Source of the DNA: MM2 sp035460165
GTDB taxonomy: Bacteria; Pseudomonadota; Gammaproteobacteria; Burkholderiales; Methylophilaceae
DNA: 64,000 nt
Assembly: GCA_035460165.1 (NCBI GenBank)
Contig: DATHWW010000003.1
Span: 62,001-126,000, forward strand
Reading direction: 5' to 3'
Under the pieces are notes generated by a model. It was not told the origin of the DNA, ran no database searches, and was given only the letters and a program-made list of their open reading frames with translations. The first letter of the stretch is position 1. Each line of letters begins with the position of its first letter. This document shows positions 17,970 through 26,388 of the stretch, piece after piece. Made by a program: the position numbers and the translations under genes.

Positions 17970-19922
17970 TCACTCCTCCGCTTGACTCGCTTCTGGCGCT
18001 GCCGCTGTCGTCGCGGTTGTGCGCCCGGCGATCAATCCCAGCCGCTGCTTCACGGTCTGCACCTGACCGCCTAGCCGATGCGCGTAAAAATACGCATTGC
18101 TCATCACTTTTTGTACGTAGTTGCGTGTCTCGCTGAACGGGATGGTTTCCGCGTAGATCGCGCCTTCCATCGGATCCGCCGGCGCCCAGCGCAATGCCCG
18201 CGACGGCCCCGCATTGTAGGCGGCCGTCGCCATCAGCGTCTGCCCGCCCATCTTGTCCAGCGCATAGCGCAGATAATGCGTACCGAATTGTATATTGGTA
18301 TCGAGCTCGTTGATCATGCCGTGGTTGTAGCCGTCCATGCCCATGCGCTTGGCTATCCACTTGGCGGTGGCGGGCATCACTTGCATCAGTCCTCGGGCGC
18401 CAACGCCGGAACGTGCATAGCTGATGAAGCGGCTTTCCTGGCGGATCAGGCCGTAGACCCAGGCTTCGTCCAGCCCGTTTTCGCGCACGTAGTTCTGCAT
18501 GATCTCGCGGTAAGGCGTCGGGTAACGCATCGCGAAATCGTGCGTCAACCGAGTTTTCTCGGCGGTGTTGATCGCGATGTCATACCACTCTTCGCGAAAA
18601 GCCACCTCGGCTGCCGCAATCAGCTGCTTGTCGTCCAGGGTTTTTACCACGCGCGCCCATTCGCTGCGCGACTCCCAGCGCATGTCCAGCCGTTGCAGTT
18701 CGAGCGCGCGCTGGATGCCCGGTATGCTTTGCGCGGCGAGGATATCCTCCTTGGTCGCCTTATAGGATTCAGGCGGCGCGCCGATGATCTCGCCCAACTC
18801 TTCCTCGGCCAGCAAGCCGTAATAGGTGCGTTCACGCGACAGCGGCAACAAGATTTTATTCGCCGCAACGATCAGGCCTTTTTCCTTGAGGGCACGCCCA
18901 TACCAGTATTGCCAAGCCTGCTCCTCACGCATGTCCCTGGGCATCGCATCGATGGTCTCCTGCACCGTCTCCCACTGCTTGACGCGCAGCGCCGCGCGCG
19001 CCTTCCAGGCCATCTGGTCGCGATTCAGCGGCGTGCCTTCGGCATAACCGAACCAGTCAAGCGTCAGCGGATCGTGCCGCCGCGCCGCATGCAGCGCCAT
19101 GCGTCCCCACAGGTAATGCTGGTCCTTCTGGCTATAGGCGGGCTTGAGTTCCTGCCATATCTTCAGCGCAAACTCCGGCTGGCTGCGCGAAATGCGCTCC
19201 ACAGCATACAGATTCAACTCCCGCCCCAGCCGCGACTTGGTGGTGAATGTCTTTTTCTCCAGCACGCGCTGGGGATTCTCGTAAACCGTATCGAAAAACT
19301 TGAGGCTGGCGGCATCGAATTGCGGCAAACGCTGCGCCACCGCCTTGGCAACCGAAACCTTGCCTTCGCCCAGCGCAAGGCGGACGCGCTCCCATATATC
19401 ATCCGTCGTCAACGAACCGAACTTGATCATGTTGTCGAACAGGAGATTGCAGTTATCCGGCTGAAAGTCCGCCGAAAACCATAACGGCCGCGCATCCGTC
19501 AAAGCGCGCTCATCACCCTTCGCGGCCGTGCCGAGATAGGCATAGCAACTGACGGCGGCATCCTCCACCGACATACGCGGCAACTCTTCGAAAAACGTCG
19601 GCCAATCCTGGCGCTTGCCCAACCTTTTCATCCACTCGATGCGCACCCGCACCGCAAATGGGAACTCCTGGTAACGCTCAAGAAAATCGCGCACCTCCGG
19701 GGTCGACACATGGTCAAGGCGTAGCAAAATCCGCCAGTAATCGACGTACGGGGCAAGGATGTAATTCTGGGAGTGAAGTCGAGCGGAATATTCGGCGAGC
19801 GCCTGCTCGTCGCGCCCGTTGTAAGCTTCGCGCGCGGCGACAAAATCGTCCTGCGGACTGTCAGCCCAAGCCGGACTGCTAATCAGTAAAACGATCCCGA
19901 TATACCACCATGCGCGTTGCAT
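17970..19922 (-). CDS. slt: Soluble lytic murein transglycosylase
   Basis: A 650-residue periplasmic enzyme. It has a signal peptide with cleavage after PAWA, a long helical superhelix (about 25-450) and a C-terminal SLT domain. The catalytic glutamate is in RQESRF, followed by SGVGARGLMQVMPATA and ATAAYNAGPSRA. It cleaves the MurNAc-GlcNAc bond of peptidoglycan to 1,6-anhydro products. It is the first gene of the slt, epimerase, cca minus-strand group. An Ala/Glu-rich tail ends the protein. Confidence 0.95.
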   Translation of the reverse strand: MQRAWWYIGIVLLISSPAWADSPQDDFVAAREAYNGRDEQALAEYSARLHSQNYILAPYVDYWRILLRLDHVSTPEVRDFLERYQEFPFAVRVRIEWMKRLGKRQDWPTFFEELPRMSVEDAAVSCYAYLGTAAKGDERALTDARPLWFSADFQPDNCNLLFDNMIKFGSLTTDDIWERVRLALGEGKVSVAKAVAQRLPQFDAASLKFFDTVYENPQRVLEKKTFTTKSRLGRELNLYAVERISRSQPEFALKIWQELKPAYSQKDQHYLWGRMALHAARRHDPLTLDWFGYAEGTPLNRDQMAWKARAALRVKQWETVQETIDAMPRDMREEQAWQYWYGRALKEKGLIVAANKILLPLSRERTYYGLLAEEELGEIIGAPPESYKATKEDILAAQSIPGIQRALELQRLDMRWESRSEWARVVKTLDDKQLIAAAEVAFREEWYDIAINTAEKTRLTHDFAMRYPTPYREIMQNYVRENGLDEAWVYGLIRQESRFISYARSGVGARGLMQVMPATAKWIAKRMGMDGYNHGMINELDTNIQFGTHYLRYALDKMGGQTLMATAAYNAGPSRALRWAPADPMEGAIYAETIPFSETRNYVQKVMSNAYFYAHRLGGQVQTVKQRLGLIAGRTTATTAAAPEASQAEE

Positions 19923-20090
19923 TGATTGACCTGCCTACTGCTATTCAAGAGGCAAGAATAGCACAGGGTAATGGGGCGGTGAACGGGTGTTTTTGGTGGC
20001 GGGAAGCGCCCTATTGCGTTATGCGCGGCGGGGTTTCCTATCGCTCATCTACACGGCGGAATCAGCAGAGACATTTCATCAATAAATTCT

Positions 20091-20114
20091 TTTGATGGGT
20101 TATAACCCGTCAAA
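20091..20114. promoter_or_regulatory. 24-bp near-perfect palindrome of unknown function
   Basis: The half-sites TTTGATGGGTTA (20091-20102) and TAACCCGTCAAA (20103-20114) match as reverse complements at 11 of 12 positions with no spacer. The symmetry and length suit an operator for a dimeric regulator, though no regulator or target is identifiable. Confidence 0.45.
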
Positions 20115-20174
20115 TAGGATGCCAATTGCACGTAAGCGCTTTACTCAACAAATCAATAAAAAGGAAAAACCTTC

Positions 20175-20216
20175 ATGCACCCAGTCCCAACGGACGGCAA
20201 AAAGCTATGTCTTTAG
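20175..20216 (+). CDS. Possible 13-residue leader peptide (MHPVPTDGKKLCL)
   Basis: An ATG with AAGGA 9 nt upstream opens a 13-codon frame ending in TAG. An 8-bp stem, CGGACGGC (20191-20198) with GCCGTCCG (20216-20223), overlaps its 3' half and the stop, as in leader-peptide attenuators. No gene follows on the plus strand before the repeat element, so it is either a relic, a small RNA feature or chance. Confidence 0.25.
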   Translation: MHPVPTDGKKLCL

Positions 20217-20317
20217 CCGTCCGCTGAGTTAGCACATACGACCTCCGTAGTATTACAAGCCTCTGCCCGCGCGCGCTTCAAACGCTATCTTAGCTTCTGG
20301 ACATTGGCCAAATGCCG

Positions 20318-20858
20318 GGGGTTGCCCGGCGGCAAGTCACTTTCATTTTCTTGCCAAAATGAAAGTAACCAAAGCAAATGGCACCCTCTGCCGCGCCCCT
20401 GCGGGTTTCCTTGCGCTGCTCGTCGGGCCGGGCGGCAATCAAACTCGCCCTAGCAGGGCAGGCTGCGCCTACCCTGCCGCGGAACTCGAACAAGTGATTG
20501 CCGAAAGCCCCCGGCCCGACTGCGCTGCTCAGCACGACAGAAGGGATTTTGTCCAAGAGTCACCATTGCCGATTTCAACCCTGCAAAGTCGAAGACGGAA
20601 AGGTAACTACTCGACGGTTTTACTTTCCCCTGACGCCACGCTGAGCAGCGCAGGCAAGGCGGGAGTCTTCGGCGAGCACTGTTTGAGCTCCGCGACAAGA
20701 CGCACTTGTGCGGCTTGTTAGGGCGAGTTGCGCAGCCGCCCGTTTTGTCGAGCAGCGCAAGGGACTCCCGCAGGGAGCGTGGTGTGGGGTGCCTTTTCCT
20801 TTGATTACTTTCCTTTGGGCAAGCAAAGGAAAGTAATTCGCCCGTCGGGGCGAGTCCC
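20318..20858. repeat. Near-palindromic non-coding repeat element (about 0.5 kb, two ~209-bp inverted arms)
   Basis: The left arm (20337-20545) and the reverse complement of the right arm (20628-20836) align almost throughout, around an 82-bp centre. The outermost 50 bp match at 42 positions. Each end has a hairpin: 11-bp stem 20339-20366 on the left, 14-bp stem 20804-20837 on the right, with loops CTTGCC and its complement. The differences between the two stems are compensatory pairs. A second small GC-rich hairpin lies outside each. Small frames inside it are the kind widely annotated as hypothetical proteins and are considered non-coding. No transposase is present, so it resembles a MITE-like or structured-RNA repeat. 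Confidence 0.85.
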
Positions 20859-20905
20859 GACCTGCCCAAGCATCAATGTCCGCCTAAGGCAAAACATCCA
20901 GAAGA

Positions 20906-20927
20906 AAAGCCGGCGAATGCCGGCTTT
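20906..20927 (-). terminator. Terminator of the dcw-lpxC transcription unit
   Basis: AAAGCCGGC and GCCGGCTTT form a perfect 9-bp stem with a GAAT loop; on the minus strand it is followed by TTTTC. It lies downstream of the small membrane-protein gene that follows lpxC. Confidence 0.8.
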
Positions 20928-20936
20928 AAATACTTA

Positions 20937-20973
20937 CCCCTCACCCTAGCCCTCTCCCGCAAGGGGCGAGGGA
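20937..20973. repeat. Short GC-rich intergenic palindromic repeat
   Basis: CCCTCTCCC and GGGGCGAGGG flank GCAA, preceded by CCCCTCACCCTAGC. This resembles the common CCCTCACCC/GAGAGGG intergenic repeats of proteobacteria. Its role is unknown; it sits between the terminator and the last gene of the unit. Confidence 0.6.
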
Positions 20974-21013
20974 GCAAAGGCGATCCACCCTCCAGCAATC
21001 GAAGCCATCTCTG

Positions 21014-21196
21014 CTAATAGAGAAGAATACGCCCCACGGCAAGTACGGCGGCCACGACCAGTAGGAGCAAGCCCACCAGTTTGGCGACTTGCCAGGTAAA
21101 ACGCAGATAGCGCTTGTCGCGCGTGTAGAGGAAGACGCCGAAGGAAACGGCGACGGCGATGAGACCGAAGAAAAGAAGAAAGCGGAGTACAAGCAT
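21014..21196 (-). CDS. Small membrane protein (two helices) downstream of lpxC
   Basis: A 60-residue protein, MLVLRFLLFFGLIAVAVSFG at the start, then TRDKRYLRFTWQ, then a second hydrophobic helix. The two-helix hairpin with a central basic loop is typical of small hypothetical membrane proteins common in betaproteobacteria. It starts 16 bp after the lpxC stop and is followed by the terminator, so it should be the last gene of the unit. Function unknown. Confidence 0.7.
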   Translation of the reverse strand: MLVLRFLLFFGLIAVAVSFGVFLYTRDKRYLRFTWQVAKLVGLLLLVVAAVLAVGRILLY

Positions 21197-21212
21197 GGCT
21201 TGTCTCCGCTAC

Positions 21213-22127
21213 TTATACCAACTGGGGCTGCAACGGAAGGAACACACGCGGTGCTTCTTCCGCCTGTTCGAACGTGGCGTATTCCCACGCTTCGGCATCC
21301 GCCAGCAAGGCGCGCAGCAGTTTGTTATTGAGCGCGTGGCCGGATTTGTAGGCGTAGAAGGCGCCGATCAGCGGATGGCCGAGGATGTAGAGATCGCCAA
21401 TGGCATCCAGCACCTTGTGTTTCACGAATTCGTCTTCGTAGCGCAGGCCTTCGCTGTTGAGGATGCGGTATTCGTCCAATACCACGGCGTTGTCCAAGCT
21501 GCCGCCGCGGGCCAGGCCCATGTTGCGCAGCGCTTCGACCTCGTGCATGAAGCCGAAAGTACGCGCGCGGCTGATTTCGCGGATGTAGGAGTTGTCGGCA
21601 AAATCGATGGTAACGGACTTGCCGGTATGCTCGATCACCGGATGGTCGAAATCGATGGCGAAATCGATCTTGAAACCGTGGTAGGGTTCAAAACGCACCC
21701 ATTTATCGCCATCGTGGACTTCGATCGTCTTCTTGATGCGGATAAACTTCTTGGCGACCGGCTGTTCGACGATCCCGGCGGACTGGATCAGGTAAACGAA
21801 CGGGCCGGCGCTGCCATCAAGAATAGGCACTTCGGAAGCGGTGAGGTCGATGTACGCGTTATCGATGCCGAGGCCGGCAAGGGCAGACATCAGATGCTCG
21901 ACCGTGGCGACGCGCACGCCATCGACATCCAGCGTGGAGGAAAGCCGGGTGTCTGTGACGAGATGCGGCAGGGCCTTGATTTCTACCGGGCTATCGAGAT
22001 CGACCCGGCGAAAGACGATGCCGGTATCGGGCGCAGCGGGGCGCAAGGTGATCGCCACCTTGTCTCCGGTATGCAGACCCACGCCCGTGGCGTGGATCAC
22101 ATGTTTTAATGTGCGCTGCTTTAACAC
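21213..22127 (-). CDS. lpxC: UDP-3-O-acyl-N-acetylglucosamine deacetylase
   Basis: A 304-residue protein, close to the 305 of E. coli. It catalyses the committed step of lipid A synthesis. The zinc ligands lie in TVEHLMSAL and VKHKVLDAIGD, with the hallmark start RTLKHVIHATGVGLHTG. The open frame continues to an ATG at 22160, but GTG at 22127 is chosen: TGAGGA lies 8 nt upstream and the resulting start matches family members. It follows ftsZ as in other proteobacteria. Confidence 0.96.
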   Translation of the reverse strand: MLKQRTLKHVIHATGVGLHTGDKVAITLRPAAPDTGIVFRRVDLDSPVEIKALPHLVTDTRLSSTLDVDGVRVATVEHLMSALAGLGIDNAYIDLTASEVPILDGSAGPFVYLIQSAGIVEQPVAKKFIRIKKTIEVHDGDKWVRFEPYHGFKIDFAIDFDHPVIEHTGKSVTIDFADNSYIREISRARTFGFMHEVEALRNMGLARGGSLDNAVVLDEYRILNSEGLRYEDEFVKHKVLDAIGDLYILGHPLIGAFYAYKSGHALNNKLLRALLADAEAWEYATFEQAEEAPRVFLPLQPQLV

Positions 22128-22252
22128 CCGATAATCCTCAATAAAACCAATAACCTGCAATCATAGCACGAATCGCGCCTCTTTCGCTTCACCAGCGCCC
22201 AGGCGAAGACAGCTTCGCCCTATTACAGCGATATGACAGTTGCCGCGACGAA

Positions 22253-23422
22253 TTAATCCGCCTGCTTGCGCAAAAATGCCGGAATATCGAACTCGTCCAT
22301 ACCGGTGTTCTTCATCGCTTCCACCTGTGCGCGGCGTGCATTCGGGCGGAATGCGGCCGGTGCGTCCTCTTCGATGGAACCTCCCACGAACATCGGCTGG
22401 TTGTTGGTGCCGTTCATCAGCGGCGCCACCATGCGGATTTCCGGCTTTTGCTGACGGCGTGCTGAACCGCCTGCCAGACCGGTTGCCACCAGCGTGATGC
22501 GCAGGTCGCCGCCCAGCGATTCGTCGAACACATTGCCGAAGAACACCGAAGCGTCTTCTGCGGTGAACGACTTGATCGTGTTCATTACTTCGTAGAATTC
22601 GTCCATCGTGAAGCTGTCGGCGCTGGAGGTGATGTTTACCAGAACGCCGCGTGCACCTTCCAGGTTGACGTTTTCCAGGAATGGACTGTTGACGGCCTGT
22701 TCCGCGGCGATGCGTGCCCGGTTTTCGCCGGAAGCGATCGCGGAGCCCATCATCGCCATGCCGTTTTCGGACATCACGGTGCGCACGTCGGCGAAATCCA
22801 CGTTCACCATGCCTTCACCGTTGATGACTTCGGCGATGCCGCTCACTGCGTTGTGCAACACGCCGTTGGCAGCGCGGTAGGCTTCCTTGACGGTGATCTT
22901 GCCGCCCAGCACCTGGATCAGCTTCTCGTTCGGCACCACCAGCAGCGAGTCGACGTACTTGGTCAGCTCGGCCACGCCTTCGTCCGCCAGCTTCATGCGC
23001 TTGTTTTCGAATCCGAAGGGCTTGGTGACGACCGCCACCGTCAGAATGCCCAGTTCGCGCGCCACTTCGGCCACGACCGGAGCAGCACCCGTGCCGGTGC
23101 CGCCGCCCATACCCGCGGTGATGAACAGCATGTCCGCTCCGTCGATGATCTCGGCGATGCGTTCACGGTCTTCCAGCGCCGCTTCGCGTCCCATTTCGGG
23201 ACGGCCGCCAGCACCCAGGCCGCGCGTCAGTTCCGCACCCAGCTGCAGCTGGATCTTGGCGCGGCTCTTCTTCAGCACCTGCATATCGGTGTTGGCGACG
23301 ATGAACTCCACGCCGTTCACGTTGTTGTCGATCATGTGCTCGATTGCGTTGCCGCCGCAACCGCCCACACCGATCACCTTGATGACTGCTTCCTGTGAAT
23401 CCCTATCCATAATCTCAAACAT
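22253..23422 (-). CDS. ftsZ: Cell division GTPase FtsZ
   Basis: A 389-residue tubulin homologue. The signature GGGTGTGAAPVVAE and the N-terminal GVGGCGGNAIEHM are intact. The extreme C-terminus DEFDIPAFLRKQAD is the conserved peptide bound by FtsA and ZipA. A strong AAAGGAGGAA ribosome site precedes the ATG. It polymerises into the Z ring at midcell. It lies 63 bp downstream of ftsA and about 125 bp upstream of lpxC. Confidence 0.98.
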   Translation of the reverse strand: MFEIMDRDSQEAVIKVIGVGGCGGNAIEHMIDNNVNGVEFIVANTDMQVLKKSRAKIQLQLGAELTRGLGAGGRPEMGREAALEDRERIAEIIDGADMLFITAGMGGGTGTGAAPVVAEVARELGILTVAVVTKPFGFENKRMKLADEGVAELTKYVDSLLVVPNEKLIQVLGGKITVKEAYRAANGVLHNAVSGIAEVINGEGMVNVDFADVRTVMSENGMAMMGSAIASGENRARIAAEQAVNSPFLENVNLEGARGVLVNITSSADSFTMDEFYEVMNTIKSFTAEDASVFFGNVFDESLGGDLRITLVATGLAGGSARRQQKPEIRMVAPLMNGTNNQPMFVGGSIEEDAPAAFRPNARRAQVEAMKNTGMDEFDIPAFLRKQAD

Positions 23423-23485
23423 TTGGCTTCCTCCTTTGTCTGCCGTAACTGATTAAATCTACTGCCGTAACACTGCTTTTCCAGG

Positions 23486-24724
23486 CTAGAAATTGCCCTG
23501 GAACCAACTCTTCATCTTTTCCCAGACCCGCTCGAACGAATTCGACTCCAGTTGGCCCTGGATATGCCTCTCGATCTGCTGCTTGCCCATCAACACCAGC
23601 CCCACGCCGGTGGCGTAGCGCGGATTTCCGACGACTTCCGACAGGCCGCCGACGTAACGCGGCAGGCCCAAACGTACCGGCATGTGGAAGATTTCCTCGC
23701 CCAGTTCCACCATGCCCTTCATCATGCTGCTGCCGCCGGTGATGACGATGCCGGAGGCGATCATTTCCTCCATGCCGCTGCGGCGCAATTCGCCCAGCAC
23801 AAACTCGTACAATTCGACCACGCGCGGCTCGATCACCTCGGCCAGCGTCTGCACCGACAGCTGGCGCGGATCGCGTCCGTCCACGCCCGGCACTTCGACG
23901 ATTTCCTTGGGGTCGGCCAGCTGGCGCAGCGCGCAGCCGTGCTTGACCTTGATGTCCTCGGCCGACTGCGTCGGCGTGCGGAAGGCGACCGCAACGTCAT
24001 TCGTCATCTGGTCGCCGGCAATCGGCACTACCGCGGTATGGCGAATCGCACCCTGCTTGAACACCGCGATGTCCGTCGTACCGCCGCCGATATCGACCAG
24101 GCATACGCCCAGTTCCTTTTCGTCCTCGGTCAGCGCGGAGACGCTGGATGCCAGCGGTTGCAGCACCAGGTCGGTCACGTCCAGGCCGCAGCGCTTCACG
24201 CACTTGACGATGTTCTGCGCGGCGGAAACCGCGCCGGTGACGATGTGCACCTTCACTTCCAACTTCATGCCGCTCATGCCGATCGGTTCGCGCACGTCTT
24301 CCTGGCCGTCGATGATGAATTCCTGGGTCAGGATGTGCAGGATCTGCTGGTCCGACGGCAATGCAATCGCACGCGCCGTTTCGATCACGCGGTCCACGTC
24401 GGCCTGTGCCACTTCGGCGTCCTTGATCTTCACCATGCCGTGCGAGTTAAGGCTCTTGATATGGCTGCCGGCGATGCCGGTAAACACGCTGGTAATCTTG
24501 CAATCGGCCATCAGCTCGGCCTCTTCCAGTGCGCGCTGGATCGCCTGCACCGTCGAGTCGATGTTGATCACCACGCCTTTTTTCAGGCCGCGCGACGGGT
24601 GCTGCCCGAGGCCGATGACCTTGAGGTTTCCGTCCGGCTGCAACTCGGCGACGATCGCGACGATCTTCGAGGTGCCGATGTCAAGTCCGACGATTAGATT
24701 TTTCTGTTCCTTGATCCTGCTCAT
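23486..24724 (-). CDS. ftsA: Cell division protein FtsA
   Basis: A 412-residue actin-like ATPase that tethers FtsZ filaments to the membrane. The phosphate-binding motifs are VGLDIGTSKIVAIV near the start and LVDIGGGTTDIAVF in the middle, and the C-terminal amphipathic region ends KMKSWFQGNF. The frame is open further upstream, but the ATG at 24724 with GGAG just ahead is the start expected for the family. It lies 22 bp after ftsQ. Confidence 0.97.
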   Translation of the reverse strand: MSRIKEQKNLIVGLDIGTSKIVAIVAELQPDGNLKVIGLGQHPSRGLKKGVVINIDSTVQAIQRALEEAELMADCKITSVFTGIAGSHIKSLNSHGMVKIKDAEVAQADVDRVIETARAIALPSDQQILHILTQEFIIDGQEDVREPIGMSGMKLEVKVHIVTGAVSAAQNIVKCVKRCGLDVTDLVLQPLASSVSALTEDEKELGVCLVDIGGGTTDIAVFKQGAIRHTAVVPIAGDQMTNDVAVAFRTPTQSAEDIKVKHGCALRQLADPKEIVEVPGVDGRDPRQLSVQTLAEVIEPRVVELYEFVLGELRRSGMEEMIASGIVITGGSSMMKGMVELGEEIFHMPVRLGLPRYVGGLSEVVGNPRYATGVGLVLMGKQQIERHIQGQLESNSFERVWEKMKSWFQGNF

Positions 24725-24746
24725 GCTTTCTCCGTCCCGGCGGCGA

Positions 24747-25490
24747 TTACGCCGCTCCCGTTTTATTCGTTGCCGGTGCTGCCGGTTTGGCGCTCCTGGC
24801 CGGCTTGCGCACTGCGAATCCGTTGGGATAGCGCAGGTCGGCATAGGCCACTTTCACATTCAGACTGCCCAGCGTCTTGGCGTAAACACCGGCAAATTTC
24901 TTCAGGCGCGCTTCCATCTGTTCGCGCCCCACTTCGATCACCATGCCGCTATCGGTGCTGATTTCCCACGCGCGGCGCGGCGACAGCGCAAGCTGCATGA
25001 TCTTCATCCCGGTCGGGGCGAGCTGCGCGCTGAAACTGCCGTAGCGCTCCGCCACTTCACGCACGCCGTTGCCCGGTCCGAAAAACACCGGCAACTCGCT
25101 GTCCGATGCGGCGTGGAACAACTCGCCGTGGCTGTTGACCAGCGCGATGTTGCCCCAGCGCGCCAGCTCGCGATGCTCTTCCACTGTCACTTCCAGCTTG
25201 TCCGGCCAGCGCCGGCGCACGCTGACGTTGCGCACCCACGGCAGCTTCTGGAAGGCGTCGCGCGCCTGGATCAGATCCAGCGTAAAAAAGTTGCCGCGCA
25301 GGTGTCGGTCCACAATCAGCTTGATCTGGTCGCGCGTGACATGGGTCAGCGTGCCTTCCACCTTGACCTCCTTCAACGGAAAGATCGGCAGGTGGATCAC
25401 CACGAACAGCACCGAATACAGCAACAGCACCGCCGCCAGCGCATACAGGAAGTTGGCAAACCAAAGCATCGCTTTGGGCCTATCCCACAT
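24747..25490 (-). CDS. ftsQ: Cell division protein FtsQ
   Basis: A 247-residue bitopic protein with a short cytoplasmic tail, a membrane helix (about residues 12-33), a POTRA domain (FPLKEVKVEGTLTHVTRDQI) and a periplasmic beta domain. It recruits FtsL-FtsB to the divisome. Its start overlaps the ddlB stop by 11 bp. The C-terminal 25 residues are a Lys/Ala/Pro-rich tail. Confidence 0.95.
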   Translation of the reverse strand: MWDRPKAMLWFANFLYALAAVLLLYSVLFVVIHLPIFPLKEVKVEGTLTHVTRDQIKLIVDRHLRGNFFTLDLIQARDAFQKLPWVRNVSVRRRWPDKLEVTVEEHRELARWGNIALVNSHGELFHAASDSELPVFFGPGNGVREVAERYGSFSAQLAPTGMKIMQLALSPRRAWEISTDSGMVIEVGREQMEARLKKFAGVYAKTLGSLNVKVAYADLRYPNGFAVRKPARSAKPAAPATNKTGAA

Positions 25491-26388
25491 GGGCCATCTC
25501 CAATACTTTCAACACCAGCTCGTCGAACGAAATCCCCGCCGCCCGCGCACCCATCGGCACCAGGCTATGATCGGTCATACCGGGCGACATGTTGGCCTCC
25601 AGGAAATAGTGGTTGCCGGCTTCATCCATCAGGAAGTCCACCCGGCCCCACGCCTGTCCGCCCAGCACGCGAAACGCCTGCAAGGCCTGTGCGCGTATGA
25701 TGCTTTCCTGCCCTTCAGGCAAGCCGCATGGGCACAGGTAGCGCGTGTCGTCGCGAATGTATTTCGCCTCGTAGTCGTAGAACTCGTTGGCCGGCACGAT
25801 GCGGATCACCGGCAGCGCCTGATCGCCGAGAATGCCCACCGTGTACTCGCCGCCGCCGACGAATTTTTCCGCGATCACCAGCGGATCGTATTTGGCCGCT
25901 TCTTCATACGCGGCGCGCAGGCCGCCATGGGTCTTCACCTTGCTGATGCCGATGCTGGAACCCTCGTTCGCGGGCTTCACGAAAATCGGCAAACCGAGCC
26001 GCGCTTCCACCGCAGCGAAATCGCTGTCGGCGTTCAGCATTTCGAATTCCGGCGTCGGGATGCCTGCCGCCTGCCACAGCAATTTGGTGCGCCACTTATC
26101 CATGCCCACCGCCGCCGCCATCACGCCGCTACCGGTGTAAGGGATGCCGAACAGCTCCAGCGCGCCTTGAATCGTGCCGTCTTCGCCATAGCGGCCGTGC
26201 AGCGCGATGAACACGCGATCAAACCCTTCCAGGTCATGCAGCGGCCTTTCCGCCGGATCGAAGGCATGCGCATCCACGCCGCCGCGTTTCAGCGCCGCCA
26301 GTACCGCGTTGCCGCTATTGAGCGATACCTCGCGTTCGGCGGAACGCCCGCCCAACAGCACCGCCACTTTTCCAAAACCTGCACTCAC
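25480..26388 (-). CDS. ddlB: D-alanine--D-alanine ligase
   Basis: A 302-residue ATP-grasp enzyme with VAVLLGGRSAEREVSL at the N-terminus, the ATP-binding lysine region PIFVKPANEGSSIGISKV, and the metal-binding end FLEANMSPGMTDHSLVP. It makes D-Ala-D-Ala for MurF. It overlaps murB upstream by 4 bp and ftsQ downstream by 11 bp, so translation is coupled. Confidence 0.97.
   Translation of the reverse strand: MSAGFGKVAVLLGGRSAEREVSLNSGNAVLAALKRGGVDAHAFDPAERPLHDLEGFDRVFIALHGRYGEDGTIQGALELFGIPYTGSGVMAAAVGMDKWRTKLLWQAAGIPTPEFEMLNADSDFAAVEARLGLPIFVKPANEGSSIGISKVKTHGGLRAAYEEAAKYDPLVIAEKFVGGGEYTVGILGDQALPVIRIVPANEFYDYEAKYIRDDTRYLCPCGLPEGQESIIRAQALQAFRVLGGQAWGRVDFLMDEAGNHYFLEANMSPGMTDHSLVPMGARAAGISFDELVLKVLEMAHVG

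Larger units (their letters stand above)
19923..20317. other. Intergenic region between slt and the palindromic repeat element
   Basis: About 395 bp without a convincing conserved gene. It must contain the slt promoter near its left end, but no strong -35/-10 pair was identified. It also holds a 24-bp palindrome and a 13-codon ORF with its own ribosome site, listed separately. Longer frames here (for example 19910-20095 on the plus strand) have no family features. Confidence 0.6.

Noticed and set aside
20290..20869. Minus-strand frames 20290-20556 and 20450-20869 and plus-strand frame 20359-20721 as genes
   Set aside because: They lie wholly inside the inverted-repeat element, overlap each other, have no ribosome sites or domains, and base changes follow hairpin pairing rather than codons.
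23682..25700. 672-codon plus-strand frame opposite ftsA and ftsQ
   Set aside because: An antisense shadow of well-identified genes with biased composition and no domain.
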